Below are positions 47,305 through 57,580 of a stretch of 64,000 nt of DNA, piece after piece. The DNA comes from Persicaria tinctoria. Lineage: Eukaryota > Streptophyta > Magnoliopsida > Caryophyllales > Polygonaceae. The translations under genes and the position numbers were made by a program. The DNA lies in the NCBI GenBank assembly GCA_037127255.1, contig JBANSL010000008.1:34981373-35045372 (forward strand). Direction: 5' to 3'. The notes beneath the pieces are model-generated. The model searched no databases and had not been told where the DNA came from. It was given only the letters and a program-made list of their open reading frames with translations. The stretch's first letter is position 1; every line of letters starts with the position of its first letter.

Positions 47305-47798
47305 AGGAGTCTCGAAAGGAAATCCGGGACAAGCGGGAGGAGGTGGAATCTTCCGTTCTGCTGATGGAAGTTTCCTGCGTGCTTTCGCTTTCGGAGCGGG
47401 TAGGTGCCGAGCCCTTGAGGTTGAACTGAGAGCAGCTCTCCATGGTTTGAAGATGACCAAGGGCTTGGGGATACCACGTCTGGTGTTGGAGTTGGACTGT
47501 GCTGTGCTGACGCATACAGGACCCTGAGGAATGAACATACGCCGCAAGCCCAACACAACCTAGTAGCCTTGCAATGTCGAGACCTTATCGGCTGGGCTAA
47601 TTGGAAGGTGGAGATCCGTTTCATTCAGCAAACAAGGTGGAGGATGGGATTAGCCAACCATAGGATCTGCTATGGAATCTAAATTTCAAGTTTTTCTTTC
47701 TTGTCCTGTTTGTATTCAAGGACATTTCAAGGTGGCAGCTGGTGTTTGTCCTGTTTTTCTTTGCCCCCAGCTTGACCAAAAAAGAAAAGAAAAGAGGA
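47305..47798 (+). pseudogene. 5'-truncated LINE 3' end with poly(A)
   Basis: The plus strand encodes an RNase H-like stretch: GGGIFRSADGSFLRAFAFGA, then CRALEVELRAALHGLKM and IPRLVLELDC. After stops comes a KVEDGISQP-like trace of the final KxADGLAN motif. The 3' end is TGCCCCCAGCTTGACC followed by an A-rich tail (about 47779-47798), the usual end of plant L1 elements. It is opposite in direction to the larger LINE. Confidence 0.65.
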
Positions 47799-48700
47799 TT
47801 TAAAAATGACATTTTGAATGGTTGAATATCTAGAAAGTGTACAGTACAGATCAGGTCTTCCATATTTGAATCAAAGCCGGTTGTTGTCTTGTGGAATCTG
47901 AACGTGTTTTAGTTTTTGAAATAAAACGGCGTTATAAGAATGGAAAATAATTCCAACGGAAAACATTGCATTGATGTAAATGTAATTATGTAAAAAGAGT
48001 GGGGGGTCAGTTACGCCGTATCTCAATCGAAAGACCAAGGAGACGGCAGCCATGACTTCATCCACCGAGGCCGAGCAAGCAAACCGTTGCCATTGCGGAG
48101 GACAGACAGAACCCTCTCTCCCCTCCACAAGACCCTCGGATGCAATGCAACAATCCCGGTCAAAACGACGTCGCTGGCTCCCGCGTCTCCTCCTTCATCC
48201 GCCTGATTTCGACGCAGTTGCTAAAAGCGCTTCATCGTATCCCTCAAATAAATAATACTCCGTATATGATATATGATTATGATAGTTTTGGTTTCAGTAT
48301 GGTTGACTGTTGGGATGTAAACACATGACAACGGCGACGACTAGGAGGAAAAAGAGGTGAAGGTGAAAGTGTAGGAGAGGCGGTTTTCAGTGCGGAGGAG
48401 AAATCATCGGCTTCGATGAACGATCGCCGGGGAGCGCCAGCAGTTCATCACCGGAGAGGGGCAAAACCGCCGGCCGAAACACCCGCATCCCTCCGGAGGC
48501 CTCATTCTTTCGCTCTTGGGACTCAACGAGACCTCCGAGCTAAACCCTAAAATAGATTGAACGCTCCCTAGGGTTTTATTTCATGTCTTTTCGGGTTGGG
48601 CTTCGGCCCATTTAGCTTTGGGCTGGCTCATCAAATAGCCCAAAATTAGAAGATGCTCATCTGTGCTTTGTGATAGAATGATAGGTTATGGCCTTGGGGG
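47799..48700. other. Intergenic stretch with a short unidentified ORF
   Basis: A 67-codon ORF begins at ATG 48052 (MTSSTEAEQANRCHCGGQTE) in a good context after ACGGCAGCC. No homologue is recognised and the frame is lost downstream. 48340-48560 is GC-rich and contains AAACCCTAAAA and CCCTAGGG words typical of plant 5' leaders, so it may hold remains of a gene start. Confidence 0.35.
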
Positions 48701-48701
48701 T

Positions 48702-49255
48702 TAGGGATGGCAATGGGGCGATGACTCTTTTTGCGAGGGTGGGGATGAGGAAATTCAATGGGGACGGGGAAGGGGATGAGGACCAAAGTGATTCCCCGCG
48801 CGGGGACGAGGATAGTAGTTCCCAACCCGATCCCCGCCCCGCCCTGCCCCCGTTGGGGAACCCCACAGGGATCTCCGATGGGGAGTATGAAATCCCCATT
48901 TTTTTTAGATCTTACCTAAGTTTAAATCATTTTTCATTTATTTTTAAACTTTTGTTTTATAATTTACATTTATGAGATGTTATATGTAATATTTATATCA
49001 TATTTTTTACATAACTTAAATAATATCTTATAGTATTCTATTAAATGAGGGGAACCATGAGTTTTAAATGGGGAGCCCGACGGGGAAACCCGCGGGGAAT
49101 GCAAACGGGGAAAATTACGCCGGGACGAGGACCCGACGGGGATGGGGGACATTTTTTATCCCCGAACGGGGACGAGGACGGAGGGACTTTTTGCAAACGA
49201 GGACGGGGACGGGGAGGGTACTCCCCGCCCCGAACCCACTCCGTTGCCATCCCTT
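48702..49255. mobile_element. hAT element 4 (non-autonomous, GGGGACGGGG-rich)
   Basis: The left end is TAGGGATGGCAATGGGG; the right end reads inward AGGGATGGCAACGGAG. The flanks CTTGGGGG (left) and, once hAT 3C is removed, CTTGGGGA (right) make a 7/8 target duplication, with end positions uncertain by one base. Subterminal regions are packed with GGGGACG and CCCCGCC words. There is no transposase. Confidence 0.75.
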
Positions 49256-49260
49256 CTTGG

Positions 49261-50392
49261 TAGGGGTGTGCAGATCCGGGTATCCGACACGACACGGTTA
49301 ACCGTGTCGGATACCCGAAACCGTTAACAATGAAAACCCCGATCCGAACACGACGCGCTTAGTGTCGGGTATCCGACACGGAAATACAAAACGGTTCCGT
49401 GTCGGATACCGGATTACCCGACACGAACCATTTGGCCAAACAGATCACAAATGCAATTGGAGATTTGGGTTTTGTTCCTTAACTACTGCACTTATACATG
49501 TATATAAAATGACAAATTACAAGCCTTTGCTATGCTGTAGCAATTAGCAAACATCAAACTCACTGGAAAGAGCAGAATGAAGAGAAGATAATGAAAATTT
49601 AGAGAAGGGATGGGGTACAACTGTTGCTCCGAAAGAAAATAGAAAGAAGAGGAAGAAGATTTAAAGAAAGGAAGACAATCGCCTCTCACTGCCTTGTGAG
49701 ACCGTCGCCGCGCCACACCGCTCGCCGCCTACGAGATTTGAAGAAGAGAAGACATTCCTCGCTCACTGCCTCGTCGTCACCATCGCAGTCATATGAGGGG
49801 CCGAAGATGGAGAATAACCTCCATTGGAGAAGCTGGAGATGGAGATCTGAATCTGGAGATGATTTGATTTGATTTTGAGCCTTTGAGGGGAACACTGAAG
49901 AGCCGAAGAGAGAGAAGAGAGAGGCGGACTGGAGGCGATGTAGAAAATGAAAGCAGACCCGTTCTTTTAGGGTTTCAATTTTCAAGGAAGGAAAAAAAAC
50001 ATTCTTTTAGGGTTTCAAGGAAGGAAAAATAAAAATAAAATAAAAACATCTTTTTAAAACTGGATAGGAGGGATTCGATCCCCAAACCTACTGCACAACT
50101 TAACGAAACCTCCGTTGCCCTGACCAATTGTGCCATTAGAACTTCTTGTCTCATAGGGAAATATATAATACTAATTCTATATCATATATATATATATTTA
50201 AAAAAAATTAAACGGTTCGTGTCGGGTATCCAATAAGGTGATATGGCCGATCCGAACACGAACCGTTTACAGTCGTGTTTTCTCGGTTCGTGTCATTTTC
50301 GTGTCGTGTTTTTTCGGTTTCGTGTTTTTTCGTGTCGTGTTGTCGTGTTTTCGTGTCGTGTCAGTCGTGTCGGGTTTTTCTGCACACCCCTA
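49261..50392. mobile_element. hAT family 3, copy C (1132 bp)
   Basis: It starts TAGGGGTGTGCAGATCC and ends GCACACCCCTA, with the perfect duplication CTTCTTGG (49253-49260 and 50393-50400). Ends and the TCGTGTCGTGT arrays match copies A and B but the interior is different. It landed across the right border of hAT 4. Confidence 0.9.
50068..50138 (-). other. tRNA-like sequence inside hAT 3C
   Basis: The minus strand has TGGCACAATTGGTCA (A-box-like) and GGGGATCGAATCCC (B-box/T-loop-like). The sequence differs from that in copies A and B but lies at the same place, near the right end. Confidence 0.5.
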
Positions 50393-50400
50393 CTTCTTGG

Positions 50401-50856
50401 GGATGCTAATCTCGACTAAACTTGCAGACTCGAACCAACCTACCCTACTAATTACCGGTTGGTCTATACATCTAGACTGGCACTCGAACTCAAGCTTGTT
50501 CATTTATCAAATGAGTTAAATATGAGCACATTTTAAAGTTTGACTCAAATTGAGGTTCAACTCAATTCAATATCGAATAACTCGAATTTTGTGTACTTTA
50601 CAACATTTCCCCTAAGTAGAGACTTGCCATGTACTAAAAAAAAAAATCGGATCAAGCTTGTTCATGAGCACATTTTAAAGCTTGATTCTAAATTTAGGCT
50701 CGGCTCAAGTTCGTCTCATTTCAAAACAAGCTGAATATGAACAACTAATAGCCGTCGTTCGACTCGAATATCATCCCTAGTGGCTAGTAGCACTAGATTA
50801 TTCACGTAATATAAAAAGTTTGAATCTTAGTTTGGCCGTGTGACTGGTGCAAATTA
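50401..50856. other. Intergenic stretch
   Basis: Two loosely similar blocks, around 50486-50560 and 50651-50725, repeat AAGCTTGTTCAT and GAGCACATTTTAAAG. There is no supported gene. Confidence 0.45.
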
Positions 50857-51331
50857 CTATATTCGTTTAGAAATAAGTGACGTTTGACTTTTTGACAAGC
50901 TTTTTAAGGAGTTAAAAACTATATAAAATATACAGTTTTTAATTGATTTTTTTAAATAATTTTATACATATTAGTTATAAGTTTAAAATTATTTAAAAAA
51001 ATTAATAGAAAAAGTTAATATTTTATACTCCCTCCGTTTCCTTTTAATTGTCGTTTTACTATTCATGCACGTTTTTTAAGGTGTGAAAAACTATATGAAA
51101 TAATAATTTTTTAAAATATTTTTTTCGATAATCTCATACTTATTGGTGATAAGTATCATATTATTAAAAAATATTATTAAAATATTAATATTTAATATAG
51201 TTTTTATCGTTCTAAAACTACGTGCATGATTTGAAAAAGTCACTTAAAAGGAAACGGAGGGAGTATTGTTTTTAGCTCCTTAAAAAAACATGTCGAAAAG
51301 TCAAACGACACTTATTAATGAACGGAGGGAG
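50857..51331. mobile_element. Stowaway-like MITE, outer copy
   Basis: TA at 50855-50856 and 51332-51333. The ends CTATATTCGTTTAGAAATA and, read inward, CTCCCTCCGTTCATTAATA continue into AAGTGACGTTTGACTTTT and AAGTGTCGTTTGACTTTT. Without the inner MITE it is about 237 bp. Confidence 0.85.
51028..51263. mobile_element. Stowaway-like MITE, inner copy nested in the outer one
   Basis: TA at 51026-51027 and 51264-51265. The ends CTCCCTCCGTTTCCTTTTA and, read inward, CTCCCTCCGTTTCCTTTTA are identical. It is 236 bp and younger than the outer copy. Confidence 0.9.
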
Positions 51332-51333
51332 TA

Positions 51334-51649
51334 GTTTGTAAATGTCGCTTCCATTTAAACATTTTGTAGTACTTGAAGAATTTGGATGAGACGATTTATA
51401 GATCATATATCGAATCATTTTTTTATTAGATAAGGATTTGAAATACTGGCCAACACATATGTCTAGTAAATCGAGAGATCAACACACTTGTTAATGGACA
51501 AACAAGAAAAATCACTCACTCACAATTACGAGACCCTTTAGCATGAAATTGGTTTCATCTTTCCCTTTGTTTGTTTTTTTTTTTTTCCGGTGGTTTTTAG
51601 ATTGCAAATCCTACACAATGGCTTTAAATTTTTTACATAGGGATGCCTT
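51334..51649. other. Intergenic stretch upstream of the KONJAC-like pseudogene
   Basis: No coding sequence is recognised. The first exons expected for the pseudogene, with the nucleotidyl-transferase GGxTxGTRFRPLS signature, are not visible here. Confidence 0.4.
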
Positions 51650-53380
51650 TTTGTCAATATTCATTCTATTCGATTTCCAATGAGCTCAAAGTACTTGTGA
51701 GGTGACTTGCTTATCGTTTTTGTATCCGTTTGATTGATTTGTCTTTGGTATTGCAAGCTAAGCTGGGTCTTAGGATGATTCTTTGGGTTTATTTTCTCTT
51801 AGATACCTAAAGGAAGACAAGCCGCATGGTTCAGCTGGTTGGTTCTATAACTTCAGAGATATAATCATGGAAGAGAGTCGATTGTTACCTCCTGTTTATC
51901 ACCTTGTTGCAACAGATTGATTGGTTTTTTTTTTTCGGTTTGCTTCTAACAAGGCCTGGTTGTGTTCATCTGTCTTGCAGCCATAAATCTTTTTATTGAA
52001 TTGTGATGTTTGTTATAGCTTTCCGCTACCAGAGATGTTGGGTAAGTATGAAACCTTCTCAGTCTAAACATGATTTGATCTTTTGAATATGTCATATGTT
52101 CTTTTTTTTTTGTTCTTAACTCACATCACCGGTGATTAATTACTTCTTAACTCATAGGCACGTACAAAATATGGTGGAATTAGGACCAGTTTAGTGAGCA
52201 AGGTTTGTTGATAAATAGATTTGTTGTTCCAATTTTAAATTTATACTTGTATCAATTGTAGAAAAATAATTCTATATTTTCATCAGGAGGTGGCATGTTT
52301 TAATAAATAATGTTAATATAAGTTTTTAGTTCTCATCTATGATGTTTTTATACTGCAACTAACCTGAGAAGTATGTCATTTTGATGCTCTTCGGTCTGCA
52401 ACAAGGTAGTCCTCTTTCCCTTAAGTATTTTCTGGGATATTTAAAGTTCATAGTTCAAATTAATATTATTCAGTTGGTGACGTCTTTAAAGATCTTATTC
52501 TTAAGAATATCATGCCTAATTTGGTTTAGAGGATTTTGCATTAACATATGTTCCAATATCTGGAAGTTGTTACTTATTAGTTGTTACCATACCAATTCCC
52601 TCGGCTCCTTTTTGTCATGACTTGTAAAGTCTTATTCAGAACTGAAATTTTTGTTGTGCCCCGTGAAGCCCATAAAAGTATATTGAGTTTTATTTATGTG
52701 TTGCGACGAATGATGAAAGGAATCCTGAGCACTTTTTTTCTTCTAATATGAGTTTTTGTTCAGTAGGAGTATTCCTTCTGATTTTGTGAGATTTGATCAA
52801 GATATCCTAACACCTCTTGCTGGGAAGAAGAAACTTTATACACATGAGATGATGGATTATTTTTTGAGAAAATCACGACACCGGGGTGAGTTTACAACTC
52901 AACAAACAAATAATTGATTTTTGAAAGGCACTTCTTTCCTTTTCCTGTTTTGCCCTCTCTTTGATTCTTGTAATCTTCATCATCATGGCAGAATGTCTTT
53001 AAAGTGTTCAGCTTTGTATCTTGCACAATTTGGCATAGATAAAATCCCATCACCTTCTAGCTAGTGGCGACGACACAAAGAATCCCACTATTATCTGCGA
53101 AGTTTACGTGCATCCACCAACCAAAGTACACCCTACAGCTAAGGTATACTCGTGCATCAAGCCATCAAGTCTTGCATCTGTTGACATTTGATCATTCTTT
53201 CTTGAGCTTACTTTGGCTTATTTTATTGTATCATAGTAGAAAAGGTTTCAAATTAAAGCTAATTTGTCATCTTCTTGATTTGTCGTAGGTTGGCCCCAAT
53301 GTTTCGTTTATGCAAATGCACAGATTGGAGCAGGAGCTAGGTTTATAAGCTGTAGTTTCTTAGACAATGTTGAAATTAAG
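51650..53380 (+). pseudogene. KONJAC/GMPPA-like GDP-mannose pyrophosphorylase family pseudogene
   Basis: Exon remnants in order: SISNELKVLVR (to 51701), YLKEDKPHGSAG plus FRDIIMEES (51803-51880), LNCDVCYSFPLPEML (51981-52041), ARTKYGGIRTSLVSK (52158-52202), DALRSATR (to 52405), IPSDFVRFDQDILTPLAGKK then LYTHEMMDY (52764-52885), SLKCSALYLAQFG and LLASGDDTKNPTIICEVYVH (52992-53143), and VGPNVSF then ANAQIGAGARFISCSFLDNV (53289-53380). Most keep GT-AG borders, so this is not a processed copy. Frame breaks lie in at least the last four remnants. The N-terminal nucleotide-binding part and the end of the left-handed beta-helix are missing. KONJAC proteins stimulate GDP-mannose synthesis; this copy is dead. 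Confidence 0.8.
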
Positions 53381-53762
53381 GTTTGTGAAATAAGCTGAAA
53401 AACATAAAGGTCATTGTTGGGAGAGTTTCTTCTAGTATAAGATTACTGAATCTGAATGCAATGTTTTTATTGGGAAAATTTAGTATCGATTCCATTATAG
53501 GTTGGAAATTCTCTATGTAGGGAAATGGTCTGTGATATGCTTGTGATATACCCGTTGTCCAAGAACCTATCTTTGCACTTTGAAATGTAATACATGCTTT
53601 CGTTCACAATATATATGCTTTTATTCATTTTATAGGGCTCATTATTTTTATTAAATAAGAGGGGTTTTCAGCTGGTTTACCACTTGAACCGAGGGAGGAA
53701 ACCCATTGGTTGTCCCAGTTTTGTAAACTGGATCAGATAGAACCACCATTTTTTTTGAAAAA
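53381..53762. other. Decayed 3' part of the pseudogene and flank
   Basis: The next exon expected for the family (ENAVVTNAIVGWKSS) is not recognisable; GTCATTGTTGGG at 53411 may be a trace. No other gene is seen. Confidence 0.4.
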
Positions 53763-54050
53763 AAATAAGACTTTATTACCCGGACCTAAGGTGTCCGGGT
53801 TATATGGGATAATCGAATCCTGATATCCGGGTTATATTAATGACTATATAACCCGGATCTTATAACATATCCGACTTATATTACTACCCAAATAACCCGG
53901 ATGTTCGGTATATAAAGCATTTGGATAACCGGATTTTCCAAACCAAATAACCCGGAATCATGTCCGGTGTATATAGGTAATCCACTATATAACCCGATGA
54001 CTTTTAACCCGAAGCATATCCGGGTTATTTGCCCAAATCTGTAGTAAACA
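53763..54050. repeat. ATAACCCGGAT subterminal-type array, CACTA-like end
   Basis: About ten copies of TAACCCGGAT or its inverse ATCCGGGTTA are spaced 15-40 bp apart in both orientations. The right border reads inward TACTACAGATTTGGGC, close to a CACTACA-type terminus. This looks like the subterminal region of an En/Spm-type element; the opposite end was not found. Confidence 0.55.
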
Positions 54051-54819
54051 TCCCACCTAGATATGAGATCAACAAATAGAAACAGAGGCATATGACCAGA
54101 CCTGCACTACACAGTACACACATCATTAGATAAAGGGGGCGGAAATATCAATTTGTGTTCAAAAATTTAGTACCTAAACATGTAGGGTTGAAATATCAAT
54201 TTGTGTTCAGTAATTTATGCTCAGCAAATTTGCATCTCAAAATTTAGATCTAGTGATATGAATGTAGACAAGAGTAGTTGCTGGCTATTTGGAGCACTTG
54301 TAAAGATTCGAAATGACAATAATGAGCAAAGGATGAATAAGTGTGTGTTTTAAAAATTAAGAATCATTCCAACACAGATTTCATGTCGACTATCACACCT
54401 ACAAACAACCTTTTTTCACATAAATAAGTTTCGACCAATTGCAATTCAAATCAAACACAACCATTCCACAAGAATTCATCGTTGATATTGCTAGTTGTAA
54501 GATCGAAGTGATCATATCACGTTTTAAGGCAGATTCAACCCTAACTAGTTAACTTGCTCACATCTCGCAACCCTACTCAAATCATCCCCATACACGGATC
54601 GTACGCCATATTCATGTCGAATTCCTTCATAAGTTGCTCCTTATCGTCGTATATATATATATTTGCCTATCCAAAAAAAACATGAATCAATTAAAAACCT
54701 AAAATGCTTTGTTGAATCCCTCAATTGCATCTAGTGTTTCAAATTGAATTTTTTTTCACCCAGATCGAACAGAGAGAGAATACGAAACCCCAAAACCCAA
54801 AATTTGAGACATCGATTAC
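54051..54819. other. Intergenic/intronic stretch
   Basis: AT-rich with GAAATATCAATTTGTGTTC repeated at about 54142 and 54190. It lies downstream of the orphan exon on the minus strand and may be its intron. No coding block is recognised. Confidence 0.4.
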
Positions 54820-54951
54820 CTCCTCGTCCTCGCCATTGTCTGATTCGTCGTCTCCATCGGCCGGGGCGTCCCCGTTGGAATCGGACTCAGTATTCATGCT
54901 CGTTGAATCAAAGAAGGCTTTCATCGGCCGATTCAGATCGGTGGAAGCCAT
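54820..54951 (-). CDS. Orphan first coding exon, acidic N-terminus, unknown product
   Basis: From ATG 54951 the minus strand encodes 44 residues (MASTDLNRPMKAFF, then an Asp/Glu/Ser-rich tail) and meets a consensus donor GAGGTAATC at 54820 in phase 0. The codon content and the splice site suggest a genuine first exon. No following exon is found toward 54050, so the gene is either truncated by repeats or has a long intron beyond recognition. I cannot name a family. Confidence 0.45.
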
Positions 54952-55260
54952 GGATGCTTCGCTCTTTCTCCATCGCCAAATTTCGTTTTTTTATTTTTGT
55001 TACGATTTTTATAATCTATGTTTTTAAAGCATATGTTAAATATTCATTTTTCAAAAAAAAAAAAAAAAAAGCAAAGAATTTAACCCATAAAAAGGAAAAT
55101 AACAAAGGAATATAATTATTATTTTTATGGACGGAATATAATTACCATAATTACCAGCAACAAATTATATCTATTTTTTGGTCGGTTATTTATATATTTG
55201 GCTATATATTTGTCAAAATAAAAAGAAAGCATACACTTAGAACTTGTGATCACTTTGATC
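54952..55260. other. AT-rich intergenic region
   Basis: Contains an 18-bp A run at about 55053-55070 and TATA-rich words near 55185-55215 that could serve the plus-strand gene downstream. No coding sequence. Confidence 0.4.
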
Positions 55261-55340
55261 TTCTCACCTTGATCAGAACTCATCAAGAATTGAAGCTGCC
55301 CTTATCCTTTTCATTCATCATCTCTCGGTTGTTTTCTCAG

Positions 55341-55693
55341 GTACGATCAATTAGTTTCACCATCACATATTGTTTTTTGTATGGAAATCAATTTGTTGCA
55401 ATTGATCATATTATACTGTATGCATGATTAATTAATTAAGACCTATATATATTATCCTGTATGATTAATTAAGCCCTAATTAAAATTTGAGGTGTTAATA
55501 TGTAAGTTTAGATGCCCTAATTAAATTAAATTGCAAATTGGTATATTTGGTAGAATAGATATGGAAGTCTAACCCTAACTTAGCTTACAAAGCAAGAAAT
55601 ATAATATATCTTATATATAGAACTACATCGATCAGTTCTTACCTATGTATTTGAATTGTTCTTCACATTAATTATATGTATAAAATATTCCAG
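55341..55693 (+). other. Probable 5'-UTR intron of the GTE-like gene
   Basis: TTCTCAG/GTACGATC at 55340/55341 and ATTCCAG/ATCG at 55693/55694 bound a 353-bp AT-rich interval just before the ATG at 55737. Predicted from consensus only. Confidence 0.5.
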
Positions 55694-55736
55694 ATCGATC
55701 GATCGAGATTAACAAAGGGTAAAATCTGAATCAACC

Positions 55737-56566
55737 ATGGAGACACCGTACTACGATTATGTTACCAGAAATGGGCATGCACATTTTGCTAAGAAAAGGA
55801 AGGAGTTGTTGCTGCTGGGTATGTCCAAGACAACGACTAAGCGAGGCCAAGAAGATGAAGATACGCCACCAGATGTTGATCATAGTCCTTCTAAGAAGAG
55901 GTCTGTTATAGTTAAGATGGAGGAGAAGACTGATCCTCCTCCGGGTCTGCGACAGCTTTTTCCTGATAAAGACTCGCGTGCTGAGGAGCTCAAGAGGCGG
56001 TTTGCCAACACTATCTTGAAGGCGCAAAACCAGATGTCCGGTCTACAACACCAACAACACAGTATACATCATGTAATCATCTATCTCCATCCATCTGTAC
56101 GTTTAATTAATTAATGCTTAATTATTTAGATATATATAGCTCATCTATTCTATTCAAAAGAATATCGAAGAGCACATTGAAGAGCACAGTATACATCATG
56201 TATATACGTTGCTTGCTTAATTAATTCAATTCCTTGCAGGGATCAGACAAGTGTGATCAATTCATCGAAAAGAAGCCTATTGAAGAGCAACTCAAAGCCA
56301 TCCGAGAGCCCCAACGCAAGATGGAGATTCAACGCCAACGACAGGCCGCCCGGATCGCCCTAGATAAAGTCCACAAAACGGTTGATGTTGAAGACAATAT
56401 GGGGGTGATGATTGATTTTGCCATGCTTATTGGCGATTCCACTCTTCTAAGTCGACCCGAGTATCACCGATGCAACCGAACGTGTCATTATACACACGGA
56501 CGTGCATTTTATTCCTCCTCTCGCGAAGATCAGAAGAATTCCCAACACAACTCTCCCATAATCTAA
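55737..56566 (+). CDS. GTE C-terminal-region-like protein, no bromodomain, two exons
   Basis: Exon 1 is 55737-56072 (112 codons) and exon 2 is 56240-56566 (108 codons plus TAA), joined in phase 0 by a GT-AG intron (56073-56239). The product is 220 residues. A basic segment (SPSKKRSVIVK) is followed by RAEELKRRFANTILKAQNQM and, in exon 2, a charged helix with KAIREPQRKMEIQRQRQAAR and ALDKVHKTVDVEDNM. These two blocks resemble the region after the NET domain of plant BET-type GTE proteins (RAxxLxxRFAxTIxKA; EAARxALxKMEKTVEI). Bromodomain and NET domain, which bind acetyl-lysine and partners, are absent. It may be a truncated paralogue or a decoy; expression is unknown. Confidence 0.55.
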
Positions 56567-56813
56567 ACTGTACACTTGATGATCTAGAGCTTCGGTTACT
56601 TCTTCGTTCTAACGTACTGGGGCAACAATTAATATTTGTTCTTCAATTGCAATTATATTTCTTTATTTTAATTTTGTTCCCAAACAACACTTCCAATGTA
56701 ATTAACACTTAGTTTCCAAGTGTATAATTTGTATGCAAGTACAATTCGATCCTAGCTTGAGTGTATATATAATGGTTTGTCTTATCATTTGCTTGTTCTT
56801 CAATTCTTTAATT
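56567..56813. other. 3' flank of the GTE-like gene
   Basis: AT-rich, probably 3' untranslated sequence; no other feature seen before the CACTA border. Confidence 0.4.
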
Positions 56814-57029
56814 AACTACAAAAAAAAATTCAATTAGCCACGCCAATTTGCAACGGCTAAGCATTGCCGTGGCTAAAAATTCAATTAGCCACGCCAGTCG
56901 CCAGCTGGCCACGGCATGGTTTTTTTGGCACGGCTTAGCAAAAGAAAAAAATGAAGAAAGTAAAAATAAAAAAAAAAAAAAAAAAAGCTGCCCTTTCCTA
57001 AAGTACTACCGCTTCCTTCAGGAAACCAC

Positions 57030-57580
57030 CGTCTCTTCCACTCTCTCTCAACTGAAACCCTAGCTCTTCTATCGCCAGGGCCGCTCCTTTCTCTCCTCTC
57101 ATCTAGGGTTCATCCCACTAAGGCGCATCCGAATTTCATTGCATCGTCTTCCACGAGCATCTTCCCAAGGTACAAAACATTTCTCTCAATTCTCCTCTCC
57201 CTTCGACAGCCGACTTTCGGATTTTTCTCTCTTTTCGTTCTTCTCCATCTTCCCTTTTTTCTTTCAGAAAGATCCCCCGTTCTCTTTGTTCTCCTCTTTC
57301 TTGACCTCATCCTCTTAAGTTCGATTTGCTCTAACTGGTCTCTCATCTCGATTTAGCGGTAATGAATCCTAACCTAGATACTGCGCACTTTTGTATATAT
57401 TTCTCCATGTTCAATGGCCAACCTTAATTTGTGCAATTCGATTTGGGATCCAGGAATTTAAGCTAGAAGATGTGGCAGTCAAGCAGCATCAAATTGGTCC
57501 TGCCTTCAACAAGGACCGTCTCTTTTTAGAGTCATCGTGTTTGGCTCATGTTCGAGCAGTTCATCACCACCACTGAAAAA
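57030..57580 (+). pseudogene. Captured gene start of unknown identity within the CACTA
   Basis: CAACTGAAACCCTAGC and ATCTAGGGTTCATCCC resemble a plant 5' leader and end at a donor CCCAAGGTACAAAAC (57171). A second exon-like block follows ATCCAG (57454): EFKLEDVAVKQHQIG, then FNKDRLFLESSC, closed by a TGA. I do not recognise the protein. Whether it belongs to the same source gene as the GT8 fragment is unknown. Confidence 0.4.

Noticed and set aside
54725..55115. Plus-strand frames opposite the orphan exon
   Set aside because: The minus strand has a start codon and consensus donor with coding-like composition, so the plus-strand frames are shadows.
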